Shown here piece after piece: positions 1-14,068 of a DNA stretch of 64,000 bases (positions are counted from its first letter, which is position 1; the number at the start of each line of letters is the position of its first letter). A program made the translations under genes and the position numbers. Location of the stretch: the NCBI GenBank assembly GCA_964057225.1, contig OZ059894.1, positions 6,665,131 to 6,729,130 of the forward strand. The letters run 5' to 3'. The notes beneath the pieces were generated by a model. The model did no database searches and was not told where the DNA came from. It was given only the letters and a program-made list of their open reading frames with translations. This DNA comes from Auanema rhodensis. Lineage: Eukaryota; Nematoda; Chromadorea; Rhabditida; Rhabditidae.

Positions 1-1238
1 AAAAGAAAAAAAAGGAGGAAAAGAATAAAGAGAGACATATATTTATAGAGAGAGAAAGGGAAAATTATAAATTTTTTCAAAATATAATTGAAGAATTTGA
101 TCAAGAAATCGCATATTCTTTTATGTTTTTGGCTGTTCAACAAAGAGAACCAATTTTTAAATAATATGAGGAAATGAAACGTAAAGGAAAAGATTTGAAT
201 GCTAGCTTTGAAAAATTAAATTAAGATTTGCAATAATTTCTCGGAAAGCACATGTTGCAAATTAGATTCGGTAAAATAAAATAAATATCAATATCAATAG
301 ATAGAAAGTGGCAAAATTTTTACATTAGATAGGTTTCGTTGGCATAAACGACTTTTAAAGCGATCGAGCGACTTGTGACCATAAATTGCCTGAGGGTACT
401 TGTTGTACGAACCCTGCTTGAATAACGTATGAGTGACGAGGAGATGTTCTACACATCAAACTTGGAAAGAAATCGTTTCATCAACAATTAACCAGAGCAA
501 ATGCCTCAAATTTCACAAATTTAATGAAATATGGGTTGAATTCAGATTTTTTTCTTGTTGAGAATTGCTTGATATTGAAATGTTTGCAAGATTAAATGAA
601 AAAATGGTTGCGGCACTCAGATGAGCAAGCGGAAGAAGAAAACGGGATCCCATGAATCAGACAGAAACAGAAACAGAGTCATATGAAAGAGGTATACTAC
701 TAAGAAGGAGGAGCAGCAGAAGCAACCCTTTCTTTTCACATCGTCTCGCTTCTGCTCATCAGCTGAGTAGTAAGCTGAGTCGTTTGGGCACTGGTACGTT
801 TGTGTTGATTTTGCTGGTGGTAAAGCCGGTAAAATGATGGCTTGTGTTTAATGGCAAATTAACGAGAAAGGAAGAAGGATGAGAGAACGAGAAAAAAAGG
901 ATCTAGTACAAGCATATAAACATACATGCATACTATGTTGAACAATGCGAACAGAAGAAATCTGATGCGCAGATGAAAAACGGTCAACAAGATGTTCATC
1001 CTTTAAAAGCTTAGTCAATAAATTCAGGAAAACTTGAAATCAATTGAGAAAATATTATAATATAGGTTACTTGATATGGTTATATAAATAGCATAATATA
1101 TATAATATAAAATTGGTTAAAAATAAATTGAACGGATAAAATGAAATACGTCATTGAATGATAGCGGAAAAAAGAAAAGTGCCAGAGTTATATTAAATAT
1201 TTTCAAAAAAAATTTTAAAAAAATCATAAAATAGGTTT

Positions 1239-1285
1239 GAAAGTTTCAACTAAAAATAATATTTTTCTATAATCTTGAAACTTTC
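1239..1285. repeat. Short inverted repeat
   Basis: GAAAGTTTCAA at 1239-1249 is the exact reverse complement of TTGAAACTTTC at 1275-1285, with a 25-bp AT-rich spacer. It could be a remnant of a small inverted-repeat element or chance. Nothing nearby suggests a function. Confidence 0.4.
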
Positions 1286-1359
1286 CCGTGTACGTATAAC
1301 TTACGAGATGGGATAAAATTTATTTTATACGATTCAGAGGCAATAAGCGGTTATATGCA

Positions 1360-1545
1360 CTTCCTTACTCTTTCTCTCTCACTCTCACTCTCTATTGCTT
1401 CATCTCAATCTATCTTTTTCTCTCCCTTTCTTTCAATTTCTCTCATCCTTCTCCCTGTTTTCATCCGAATATTCTTATGGCTTCTTCAGCCCTCCTCTAT
1501 CTTCTTCATTTTCTCTCATTTTCCTTTTTCCTTCTTTTCACACAA
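1360..1545 (+). repeat. Pyrimidine-rich (CT) tract
   Basis: About 185 bp is dominated by C and T, with runs of TCTCTC and CTTTTTC. It encodes only low-complexity Leu/Ser/Phe open frames, which are composition artefacts. Similar tracts recur at about 24270-24530, 28850-28950 and 51860-52000, all in gene-poor sequence. Confidence 0.6.
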
Positions 1546-4500
1546 ACGGTTATTCTTAAGCACAAGAAGAAGGAACTGAGGATAGGATGTTTCATCTGAT
1601 GTCAGCTCCTCCCTCTCTTTCTATATTCAATCCGCAGATGCAGCAGAAGTAGATGTGCCCGCCTCTTCGTAACATAACGTTGAACTGAAATCAGATAACC
1701 CGTCAGTGCAACTCAAAATTAGAAAATACTATATAGGCCCGAAAAAATTGGTATGATTTAGTTTGAAAAAGATAGCGTTGAAAAGCGAAAAAATCATATG
1801 CTGTAGCGAGTAATACAAACCCAAAGATTAAAAAAATGAGGGGGAAGTTATAGAGATAAACGAAAAACAAAGTTCTGTATATCATAGCCAAAGAGTGTTT
1901 TTCTTTGATATTAATGTAAATTACGAATAATCATGCAAAATTCTCAAATTAATAAGAATTAATTCATTTTGCTCAGTTATGATATGAGTTTTTTCTATTT
2001 CCTTTTTTGATGAATTGAATGAGAACATCAAAATGATGAGGAAGAATTTATAGAAGCATAAGATGAAGCAAAAGAAAGATGAGAAATATAATCTAATGAT
2101 TGAAGTACTTGCAGCATTTCAATTTCTTGACATCTAAAATCATTTTTATTTCTTTTTATATTCATGTTGCTATGCTTATATGAATATGAGACTGACACCC
2201 AGTTTGGACCCAGAGGACGATGACAAACGCAATTTCAAGCAGAATGTCTAGGAATATGCTTTGTCAGCTGAAAACCATTTCAACTTTTCTATTCAGAGTA
2301 TATTATGTAGTGCTGAGGGACAATCTAGTAATTCAAACAGTTTATATATAAACGAATAAAGTTTCCATATTCAATGAAAAGAAAGAATGAAGAGAAAAAG
2401 GAATATAGATAATATTCGACGTGCATGTCCATGTATATTGCTGAAGAAAATATTAAAAATGCTGATATACCTGAAAACGACTTTCAGTGCTTAGGAAAGA
2501 AAAATATATATATATAATAGAACTAACAATAATAACCATTAAATTATGAATAATTGAAAAATGATCGGAAAAACAAATATTATTCGACGATATGAGAATG
2601 ATATAACTCTGGACCTATTACTTCATGAACTGAAAAACAATAAGATTGTAAACTCTTTGCAATACTAAATGAAATATTAAGTAAGCTGTATCTCACTATC
2701 TAACTCAAAAACGAATCACTAGTAGCCACTAGGAAAAAAATATTTAGAATTCAGTAACTGATAATTCATCCTAAAAAAGTTTTTCTTCCCGTTTTTTCCT
2801 GTCAATTTAGCTTATTCATAGTTTTATATACATAATTTAGTATGTGTCAAACATACATAGATTATAATTGAATGAATTTAGCTCATAATTCGTCATACGA
2901 AAAACAAATGAAACATCTGATTATGTTATATATTTTTCGAGACGAACATATGTAGCTTGTGGTGAAGCTTATAAGATTTTTCACTAACATACTAATCTAA
3001 TTTAATGATCAGAATATCAAAAGCTCAGTATATTTGTGAATAATCATTTTGAAGATACAAAGAAAACGATTCATTTTGAAAAAGTATGAGTTGCACCAAA
3101 AGGGAATGACTTTGTTTCAAAGCTATTCAGTTAGTCTTAAAGAAAACAAAAACCTTGCATAAGTTGAACTTGTTTTATGAATGAGGATCTAACAGAAACT
3201 TCATAAGCAAAAGATTAACTATGTGATTACTATGTAAATAACTCGTATTGAACGTTTCTTTTGCATCAACATTTGATATAAAGAAAAAGAAAAATAAGAA
3301 TATACTCATTCCAACGTGCAAAATATAATTTTTTCCCAATTTAATCTGATTTTCCGTATTTTTTTAAATATTTATTACGCATATGTGCTCAGCAAACAAT
3401 TGCTCAAGCATAGCATTGTTCTGGAAACAAAAGCTGTGAATAGTGTAAGGAAGCATAAACCCAAGTTGTACGCAGTATCATCCATGAGTTTTGAAATTAT
3501 ACATATTATATAGATGTATTTCCTTCCTAGTCTTTTCACATATGTATAATATGACTGCTCTAAAGTTATCCGGAAATTTTTTTTTCTCTCAAAGTACATC
3601 ACTAACATGATAGATAATGTGCACATGACGTTATTCTATTTCAGAATCAGCAGATGATTAAAATAAAAATGTAAAGTTCTAAAGATGAAATAGAGAAGAC
3701 TGAAGTATGAGGTGAACAAAAGATGAAAAGAACGAGGAAATTAAAAACCGATGTTTCGTTTAATCATTACGTTTTTTTGTTCAAATAAGGCTCATATCTT
3801 AAGTCAATTCAACGTAATCTTGGAAAATCTAAAGAGGTTCAAAGTTGAAGGCTGGACGACTTAGGGAGGGGATGAGCGATAAGACTATGGAAAAGCTTGG
3901 AAAAAGAGAGGATAAAGTTCAAAAAGAAGCTGAGAGTAGAATGATGTCAAGAGGAATCTGAACAAAGAGGAGGAGCTATAGCGTAGATATACGGTATTAG
4001 AAACAATCTAATGGAGGTCCTAAAATATCGAAATAGCGTCTGCTATTAGTTTTCGTCATCTAAAGCCGGTTAGAGTGCAAAAAAAACGGCAGGATTGAAC
4101 AAGGGATAACGAACGGCTATCCAAAAAATAAATAAGATTGCCGAATTTGAATGAATCTTCATGAGTATCATCTAAAAGCTAGTGAAGGTAAATTAGTTGG
4201 GGAAATGTCTGAAAGAAATTTACTTTCGGAAAAAAGGAAGTCTAGAATGACCGATGGAGGGTGGAGTAAGAAAAAGCAAAGAAACAGGAAGAAAAGTTTG
4301 TAGAAGAATAAAATTCAATTACTTGCACGCATGGATATCCAGACTAAACATTCGGACTGTTTTATTCGAAATTGCAAGAATGAAAGAAAAGGCTTTGATT
4401 GCAAGCAAATTCTTCAAGCTATTTCTAAATAAATATTTCGTTTTTCTGGTTCCGTCATATGCATATCAACTCAGGAACAATCTTTAAGACTCTTATCCTC

Positions 4501-7500
4501 TAACTTTTGAAAATAGATTGGAACGAATAAGATAAATAACTCTGTGATCAAGCAGTTCCAACTTATTGCAATGGAGCTTATGTCATCGTTATTCCACGAG
4601 CTATTCAGACTAAGTAGATTTTTCATCAAACTATATTTATAAGCAGTTATCCAAATTTTATTTATTTTTTCTTCATTGAAATTACTGACACGATCGAGTT
4701 TTAATCTAATGTGAAACGGAAAACGTGGTTGCTAATTGTCTTGAGTGAGTGATTTCATTTCAATGTGGTTAGAAACTCTAAGAAGAGAAAAGTATCATGA
4801 ATATGGACAAGTGATTTATAGAGAATAATTAAAGGATAATTAAGCATATCAAAGTTGGTTCATTATCTTTGAACTGACCAGAGTACTATTTCATAAATTT
4901 AAACCTGTCGAAAGAGAAAGACATGTGAGTTTACATGAATTCAAGCATGTGCATGCATTTATGCTGAATTTTCAAACAATTCAGAAAACATAGCATTAGA
5001 ATTCACTGAAAATGTCTAGTAGAAACAAGAAAAAACATTTCTATTCAATAATGTTAAAGATGATGGCAATTCCAACCACTTCTGGCAATTAAATAAGCAT
5101 AAAATATGATAAATTGAAAGGAAGAAACGACAAAGTGAGGACAAATCTTTTAGATGTTGGTTATTCGCTAGGCACCAAAGCATTTCGTGCACTACGGCTT
5201 ACAAGATTCGATTAGGGCCCCCTGGAGAAGTAGAAGAGCCCAGCAGAACAGAGCAACACATTCATATCATTCAATCTAGTTCTTAACTCTTCTTTAGCCA
5301 TCTTTTTTCTATTAAGAACTTAAAAGAGAAGAGGAAAGAAAGAATAGAGAGAACGCAGTTGAATATCCTGGGTAAACGGCTAGAAAAACTGGTCATCATT
5401 GGTTTCAACATATCGTCTCTTGTTCGCTATTTATAGAAATAATTGGAAAAAATCAAAATTTTGATAAATGGATTGAATAAGCTTGAGCTACAACTACGAG
5501 AAATAGTAAAGCTTATTAGGGTGTGTGAATATGAGCGATGTTTGATCATCTGCCGTACTTCACAACTCTCAGAGCTCAACATTGAGATCGCAACACTATG
5601 CTCATCATTATATTCGCCCAGTGTTATGTCTACGAGTTTACGTCAAAAAAAGGAAGTTCTTAATTATAAATTAAAATTTTTTTCTTTTTTCGGAAGCGAT
5701 ATGGTAAACATTAACAACATATCATGTGGGACGACAAAGCCTGCGGGCTCAGATATAGATGTAGCTTCTCACTAATCAGATGAAATCAAATTTTGCTACG
5801 TCAGCAAGCCGATGCTAAACTCGAGATAGATGTGCGATTTCCACGGATGAGTTCTAGAAACATATTTCATGTTAATTGAATGTATTACGTTACGGAAAGA
5901 TTGAAATGAAATAACTAAGAAATTAGTTTTATTTAGAAAGGGATGTGTAAGCTACTCGTGCAAAATGATGAGGAAGCATCATGCAGTTTTTGGTTTTCTT
6001 AATTGAAAAACAGAAAACAATCATTTGGTAAAATGAACAGCAAGAGGACTAGATAACTAAAAACTAGGAATATTAACTACAAAAATCGTACAACATAGTC
6101 GAAAAAGTCTGAAAGTGTAGCGAGTTAATACTCAGAATGAACTTGCTGTTATACTTCCCTAGAAACAAAAAAAAACTGAAATATTATAGTGAGCACACGA
6201 CACACCAGATGACCAAAATCAAAAGTCATTTTACAAAACGTTGTGAACATAATCATTCTACATATGCCATTCTCGCTCGAGTTTTCTTGGACATCAGACA
6301 CAGTTAATCATTGAGAATAATCATCTTTACAGCAAAGCTGAAAAGCTTTTAGTGACTGATGAAGAAACGGTGCCATGAGGCCAATAAATTTGTTCTCCAT
6401 CTCCATTGTTTACACTTGTTTTCAGCCCTCCATGCTTTTGTTAAGAGAGGGAATATGACACATATTCAACAACAAAACGAAAGATGGTCAAGCTCAAAAA
6501 TGGCTGGTATCATATGAGCAACGACGATAACTACAATGAATCAAACGACTTCAGGAGTCGTACGGTGAAAAATGACAACAAAATGAACAAATCGAATGTT
6601 AAATGCTACTGCAGAATCAGCAAAAACTGAATTCCGCTTTTATCTTAGAGGCAATGAAGACTATGAGCGTGAAGGATATCAACAGGATATTCAAGCATCT
6701 TGGTGTACTAGAGCTGTTTACTACAACGGACACTCAACAATGCTTATTATGGAATGCTGATAGAAAAGAGAGCAACTAGAGCTATTTCTATGACCAATTA
6801 AGTTGTTTTTAATTGAACTGTTCCACCTGAAACTTATTGAAAGCAAAGTTTAATAGGATTTTCTGTTATTATTTCTATTCTTTTCCTTCGACATGCATGT
6901 AAAATACGCAGAGCTTAAAACTTGGGTTTACTACTAGACATCAAGCTAATTTGTTCTACTTGCTTAGATCTGGTAACTTATACACAGCAAAAAAAGGCTA
7001 TTTTCTAAGTCTAAATAAGAATAAATGAAGATGTAAGAGGGGTACCAATTGACAGTTTGGTAGACAAAATGACAACTCAACTCATCATATCCCACGAGAG
7101 TATATCATATCAGTCGTCAACATATAGCAATTCGAACATAAATAAGAAAACAAAACAAAAATATTTCATTATAAGGCAAAAGTGAGTAAATGATACGTAT
7201 ATGAAAGATTAAAAGTTTTGTCTAATAACTATATAAAAAATATTTAAAAAATGATATTTTGATAACTCCTATTACTTATTATTGTATAAAGCTGTAATCT
7301 AACAGCAGCATAAGAGAAGTATGATATAATAACACCTGATTATTGGGATCAATAATTTATTCAAAAAATATGATCTCTTGATCAATAGAAATGTTGGAAA
7401 TGTTGATCTAATATACCAAAAGTCACTTTCAGTCTGAGCTAAGTTCAAAATTAGAAGTTTTTATAATATTTTGTTTCCTTAAAAAAGGAAGAATAAGCTC

Positions 7501-8514
7501 TCGGGGCGTAGTTTCCTTTAAAAATTATGATAATATCTAATAAAAAATCTCAGATTTCAGCTTGAATCGACCGCGGAAAATTGAAAGGCATTGGGAAACA
7601 AAAGAATGAGCTTAAGTGCAGTCAGACATAAACTCAGGCCAAAATTTGCAAAATTGTTGAAAGACGCTAATAAGTGGAAGTATAAAGAAACCTTAAAATG
7701 TCATTCTTCAAAGTCTATCTACTGGAAAATGATGTAATTTTGCAGAAAATGATTTTTATAACCGAGTACAAACTAAAAACCCTTTAACTAGTAAGACAAG
7801 TAAGACGGAAAAATGCTCGATAAGGATTTGTAATGCTTTTAAAATAATGTTGTTCACTAGTTCTAAGAAAGGTTCAAAGAAAAAAAATTCCAACAGCACA
7901 AAAAATTTGTATTTCAAACAGAGGATACATGAAAAAAACTTGAACTTGCTGCAAACGTATTTAAGTATGTTTGAAATTTTTAGTTAGGCATAGATGTTCA
8001 CTCACAAATTGCATAGATCGAAGCAAGATTATGTTTCATTTACCTCCAATAATCAGTGCAGAGATATATTTCTCTCAGCAAACACCATGTGGTTTTCTAT
8101 TTGAAGTTAATGCATAGATTATACTAGATATACTGGAAGTAAGTCTACTATAAGTTGAGTGAACGTATTAAGTCAGTAATTGAAATCTGACAAAAACTAA
8201 TTCTTACTTCTTATATAACATTTCACTGTCCTATAAAAGTTTCTAAAAAAAAACTCAAAGTTGAAGTTCTCGCACATTGTTGTAAAGATATGTTGTTACA
8301 CACAAAACCAACTTTCCTCACACCTAATGGCATGTAATGCTGATGCAGAAATGCTTTTTTCCAGTTGTTTTACAAGCAATACAAATGACAGCGATCATAG
8401 ACTTCTTAGAATAATGTACCTTCAAAGGTGATATTATTGAAGGGCTCGTCGTGGGAGAAAATTCTAAAATATTTTTAAAATTTGAAATACGATTAACAAA
8501 TTTGAAAATAATAA

Positions 8515-8595
8515 TTCTACCGTTTCCGATTTAATCAATTTGTTAATTTCTTACGGTAGAACTGAACTGCAAAAATGATATCAGTTACGGTAGAA
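8515..8595. repeat. ACGGTAGAA inverted motif cluster
   Basis: TTCTACCGT (8515-8523) faces ACGGTAGAA (8553-8561), and a second direct ACGGTAGAA follows at 8587-8595. The cluster lies about 340 bp upstream of the start of the next plus-strand gene, so it could be a promoter element or a fragment of a dispersed repeat. Confidence 0.35.
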
Positions 8596-8933
8596 ATGGT
8601 TTTGTGCAACTAATTGACGTTTTTTATGTTAATGCGAGCTTTCGACATATTTTTAATTTATTTGATTTCAAATGCAAGGACCGGTTGCGTTTTTTTATTC
8701 TTTTTTCTCATTTTTTTATCGATAATGAGTTGAATTTAGGTTTCAGTCAATGAACATTTATTTTTTATTAATATTGTGAATGTACTTCAGATAACTATTT
8801 CTTACAAATGATTGTTAAACAGCCTATTCCATCAAGTTGGCATTGTAATGGATTGTGTGCTGGGCTACCGGAGAAGACATAGTTTGTGTTTTTAGAAATT
8901 TATATCACTGTCTTTATTTTTAGTATTCCGGTT

Positions 8934-11285
8934 ATGTTGGATTCTGAAAGATCCTGTCATCTTACAGACTCTTTCCAGTTTCATCCAATGAAAGAAGTAA
9001 GATTAAGGTTAACGTTTTTATTTATGTTTCTGTTCAGTTTATTAAATACACTTTGCCACATAAATTCGCTGCTGTTGCAAAGTTCTTCAATTGTTCTTGC
9101 TTGGGCGTATGTATTTTGCTATATTTGATAACTAATATTAATACCTTGTTCAGATTAAAAAGCGCTTGAAAGAAATTGAGATTGTTGTAAAGTTACCAGT
9201 TTCCTTAGATTTTTCACAGTTGCCTTTATTTCACACGGATGATGATTCATCATCGCAGATATCTGTAAATAGTTCTAGGTATTTTAAATTTTTTACAATG
9301 TCATACAGTTGAACTTTTTAGTGATAATATAACAACTAGCTCATCTTCTGAATCTACAGGTTGATAAAGTTTGTTAATCTCTCTAACAAAATGTTTTTCT
9401 AGTTTCAAATGATGAAAACCTTAATAATGATAATAATAATAACAATAATAGTCAGATAGATAATTATATTAATAATCCTCAAACTCCTCCTGTTCAATCG
9501 ACTAACCATTTAGATGAGCTAAGAATTAACCAAACCGATACTTTGAATGAAACTAGTCCCGTTACAGGTATAATCTAATTCTAAATTTATAAACCATTCT
9601 ATATATAATAGATATCTCAAACGCTTCCAATAGTAGCAAGGCTCAAAATAATTTCAAGAAAAGTAATAATATATAATCCTCTTTTTTGGAAGCCTACGAG
9701 CATTACAGGAACATCAAAACGATTGGAAGAAAACAGAGCTCAGTCTGTTACCAGCTTAGAGCTGACTTTAAATTTATCACATGTATAGTATTACCTTTTT
9801 TTATTTTTAGGATTTATTTCTTTTTAGGATAGTGATGATGATTCTCTTGCTGATGCTGTTCTCGAAAAAATGAATGAGTTCGTTTCATTTGAGTTGTAAG
9901 CTTGAAATTTTAATTTTATTTTTAAAGGTTAGCGTCTGAACCAATAGTTGTTAAAACAGAAAACACATTTGATAAGTCGTGTTCTTATGCTGTTATCAAT
10001 ATTTGATAATTGTCGTTATAGTATTGAAGACTTGATCGTCCACACGACTAAAGATTCTCCTAGAACTTCACGTAGAAGAAGTCAGCCTCCCCCTCCTTTA
10101 ACCCGGTCAAATTCTAAGGGAAAGGGAAAGAAATCGGTAAAAACATTATAATTTTACTTTTTAAAGTTGTATTTTAAGATATTTCCTTTTTCCGAGTCTC
10201 GTAGTACTGCCAAGAAAGACTTGTTTTTAAATGAAGTTGTTGTCTCTCGTAATCCTTCTAAACGAAGAGGTTCATTAATTTTGGTAAATTGTTCTAATGT
10301 TAAATTTAACAGGCCGCCCATGCAGAACAGACACGCCTCTAAAAAAACTAAAAGAGTAACTAAATAGAAGAATTATCTTTTGCCATAATTTTTCTTTTTT
10401 TGTAGAAACAAAAAGAATACTTCAAGGAATGAGAACTCTAAAGCTGGTTCTTCAACTACAATTTTTTCACCTATTCCTGAAACATCTACAACAAATCGAC
10501 AAAATGAAATTTCTAAAGATATTCCACCTTTTGGTTGGTCAACTATTTGAATTGAAGATCAATTTAACTTGCAGTTGAACGGGGCGCTATTGATTTAGTT
10601 CGTAAAAAGTTGGAATTATTAAAGGAAAAAAGAAATAAGGAATTAGGTTAAGATCTTGTCTATTGACTTTATTATACTAACATATGTCCAGACCCTATAG
10701 CCGAAAGTGAGTTCATAGTAAAAGAAGAAAATGGAAAATCTTTGTTCTCTATTGATGATGTAAGTTATCATCAAGAAAATTCAATCTATTCTCGTTAGAA
10801 TTATTTTCAGGATATGTGTCAAGATTTAATTGTACCTATTACGTCGGGTATTGAAAATGTATGTATTTCATTTGTTTTTTTTATTTAAACTTCTTCAGCC
10901 TTCTGAACAATCTAACCAGGGTTCGGTTTCATATAACGCAGCTACACTTGACGGTCAGTTTTTTAGATAAAACTTTGTTTATTTATTTTGCTTATGTTAA
11001 ATCCCATTTCATTTACAGGTGCTGAAATAATTCCCGATGTAAGTCAAACTTCATTTCCTCTCTTTATTTATCATATATAAATTCAACTCACTAAAAACAA
11101 ACAACTTTACTTCTCTCTTACCAGTCCAAAACATTGCTTTGTTCTCTAGCAATAGTCTGATAACCGTTCCGTGATAACATTCTGCTCTGATGTTGTCAAC
11201 ACCTATTATTTTTCAGTCTCATAATACTACAATTTCATCTGAAGGAGCCCTAGTTGTTCACGACATTGCCTTCGACGATCTTTAA
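8934..11285 (+). CDS. Disordered Ser/Asn/Lys-rich protein, probably nuclear
   Basis: I do not recognise this gene. The proposed ATG (8934) lies just after a TTTTTAG acceptor, which suggests trans-splicing. I could chain about 16 exons separated by roughly 40-50-bp introns in one frame, ending in HDIAFDDL and a TAA at 11283. The N-terminal part (FHPMKEFIKYTLPHKF, then IKKRLKEIEIVV) looks folded. The rest is low complexity: an Asp/Ser patch, an Asn-rich run, a basic stretch with SRRRSQPPPP and KGKGKKS, an SKRRG motif, KKTKRNKKN, and a short Lys/Glu helix (VRKKLELLKEKRNKE). Basic clusters in a disordered chain suggest a nuclear or chromatin protein, but that is inference. AATAAA occurs at 11603. 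Exon joins in the middle (about 9660-9910 and 10140-10330) are the least certain. Confidence 0.55.
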
Positions 11286-12954
11286 TATGACTTATTGTGG
11301 TCACGCCCCTCTCCTTCACTACCTTCACTTTCTACGATCTCGGTTGGTCAATCTATCGTTTTATAATATGTTAACTTTGACTGCTTTTATTTTCTCTAAT
11401 TTTTTAGATCCAACTTTTTTTGTGAATGTTTGTGAAATTCTGATTATACTTCTGTTACATTATGTGCACATTTAATTCCTGGACCTAGTGGTCCATTATT
11501 TTTGTCTATTCCGAACTTGGTATATTTTTAATTTTTTTTTGAATCACATTCTATCAAGAATTTAGCTGTTGTCTTTGAGATTCTCAAATTGCTAGCTAGT
11601 GAAATAAAGTTTGGATTAGATATTTTTTTCTTAGGGATCATTCTATATTCGGACTTTCTCTTGAATATGTCTATCCAGCGCCTTATTGCAACTATTTTTC
11701 TATTCTTCATAATGATTGATGCAAGTAATCAAGAGATGATTAAGTTGATGTCTAGTAAGTTGTACATCAAATTTATAAAAAAGATTTATATCAATTAATC
11801 AATATTAGAATATGGGAGCGGTTGTTTTTTTTTATTTTCTCCGAAACGAGGTCATAAAATAGTTTGTGTTCTATTTTTCCTCTATTATCATATCAATGAT
11901 GTGATCGATTTTGTTTGATTTTCTAGCGAAATGTGCTCATCGTTAAAACAGGAATCATAAACAAACACGAAATGCCATGATATTCCTTTAACTCGTAGAA
12001 ATTCAACTAAATTCTGTTTGGTTTGAAGTGTCCATTAGGCCTTCCATTTGCGTTTTGTTCAAACTTGATTTCTAAGGACATCTAAAGAAATTGCTGACCT
12101 TGGGTTCGCTTTGAAATTGGAAAATGATTTAACTTTCTGGATGATCACATTTTTTTACCAATGTTTCCATGTGATTAGCGAGGAAAATCATTAATTTGTC
12201 GTTAAGATGTTATCCAGTTATTATGTTTTTTCAGATGTATCAGCAGCTCAACCGCAATCTATTTGGCGTCCATCTATCCTTCTGTACTTCTTTCCCGTGC
12301 TCATCATAGGATTAGCAGCTAGTAGAAGGATTTGCGTAGATCATAACCTTATCTACGGGCAATAAGCTGTTTTTGTTTTATGACTACCATTTTTTTCTTG
12401 TCGTTATTCACGGGTTTATTTGCGTCTAAAGAATGCTGTGTACAGGTAGTAACATCATACAACGTCATCAAGTCCTCATAATAATTGTCATCTTTCCGAC
12501 AAGGAATTTGAAATTCTCTGTATTGCATGTCTTTTGAATGAATGAAAAAGTTTTAACTTATATTGATTAGTTCAAACATATTTCGGCAAACCATCAAGTT
12601 CGGAGCAAAAAAAAATAAAAAGCTCGTTTATTTGTTGTGACTTTTGATATGAAAGCGTATGACAGTGTTGTATACCGACCAAGAGCACAACCGTGTTTGT
12701 GCGTAACACCGAGAGAAATAACAGAATAAGACCACTATCACGTGAGTGACGGAGAGAAGAGAATTGTTAAATAATACATGAGCAACAGGTGATTGAGCGA
12801 TGATCTTGAAATATCGATATTGTATTCTCTGTTATACAATAAGAGATTAATAACAAGAATAAACTTTATTTATTCATACACAATCAGTTAGCCCATATGT
12901 TGCCAAGTCTACAGAAATATCATGAGACGTCTAATCCAAATGATTTGCATCTGC
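11286..12954. other. 3' flanks between two converging genes
   Basis: No coding exon was recognised. Candidate poly(A) signals are AATAAA at 11603-11608 for the plus-strand gene and TTTATT (AATAAA on the minus strand) at 12865-12870 for the secreted-peptide gene. Confidence 0.45.
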
Positions 12955-14068
12955 TCAATATAATGGTCCACGACCAGCAGCATAAGCTTGGGCATTTAAG
13001 GCTGCTCGATTGTGTCGAAAGTAGATTTGTGCAGCAACTTCCTGTAGATATCGGTTGTAAGCGGCACTAAAAAAGAATAATTAAGAATAGTACAATGAAC
13101 AAGTATAATATTATAATCGTTTTCATATTCATTTTTCTGATGCATTAATCTAAAATATAGATCAGCAAATGAATTAATCTCTTCATCCAGAATATTATAA
13201 TATGGATATATGTTCCCGATTATGAGGATGTGTTTAATAAAAAAACGGAAATTGCATCCTGTGAAAACTTACTCGCTCATAGCTTCACTTGGCTCATCAT
13301 GGAATGCCATTCGATCTCTGAATTTACGTAATTAATATCTTTGAACAAACTTCTTTCTAATTGTAATTGTGATTGTTATTAAATTTTATTTTTCTTATAT
13401 AATTATTGTCTTATCGTACACAACCCTCAATCTGGTTCGAGATAAGCTTATGTTATTTAGTATGATTTGAAATTCTAGAAGGTTTATTATAAGTAACTAT
13501 ATATGAATATGAATATATATATATATATGTATAATATTTTTTATATATATTGAAATCTGATCTCATGGAAAAAAACTTCTGGGTAGACCACTTAGTCGGC
13601 ATTAGTTCAGTAATATCTATTCTATTGAAAAATTCAAATATGTTCCGTGTCTTCTGAAAATTTCATATGAAACTCTAGCATGTTGCACTGAAGGTTAAAG
13701 AACGTGTTTTGCGTTGGTGCTCAATGTTGCAACATAATATGAGAAGACAATCCAATGAGATCACTTGAGATTTTCGTCATCAAATTAATCATGAAAATGT
13801 TCGTGTGAAGATTTTACTCTTCATATTTTCCGTTTTTTAGAATATCGAGTTCAGTCAGCCGATGAGATATATGAGGAACATCAAATGACAAGATTGGAAA
13901 AAAACAAAAACAGAAAACTCTTTTTGTGTCTTCTTACGTTGAATTTCAGTTTGTTTTCTTTAATAAACATTCACTTAATTGAATCAAAGTTAAAACTTAC
14001 TTCATTTCCAATGTGGTTAGAGCAAATGCTGTTGAAATGATAGCAAGTACAAGGAGAAACAGCTTCAT
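12955..14068 (-). CDS. Small secreted peptide, 74 residues
   Basis: Three exons join cleanly by GT-AG rules: 14001-14068, 13273-13317 and 12955-13066 (225 coding bases including the stop). The protein begins with a clear signal peptide (MKLFLLVLAIISTAFA), then a charged stretch (MKDRMAFHDEPSEAM). It ends in an Ala/Gln/Tyr-rich segment, likely helical (AAYNRYLQEVAAQIYFRHNR), and a short tail (AAGRGPLY). It has no cysteines and no dibasic KR or RR sites, so it is not a typical neuropeptide precursor or disulfide-rich toxin. The mature part would be about 55-58 residues. I do not know the family. A minus-strand AATAAA (12865-12870) follows the stop. Introns are 206 and 683 bp, longer than in most neighbours. 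Confidence 0.7.

Larger units (their letters stand above)
1..8933. other. Gene-poor AT-rich region
   Basis: I see no convincing coding exon here on either strand. Open frames are short, lack flanking splice sites and show no domain-like sequence. The stretch contains a pyrimidine-rich tract (about 1360-1545), an 11-bp inverted repeat (1239-1249 with 1275-1285) and a small cluster of ACGGTAGAA-type inverted motifs (8515-8595). It may be intergenic or belong to introns of a gene outside the window. Confidence 0.5.

Noticed and set aside
5443-5775. 110-residue open frame on the plus strand
   Set aside because: It begins at a TTG codon, has no flanking splice or leader acceptor, no recognisable domain, and composition like the surrounding noncoding sequence.
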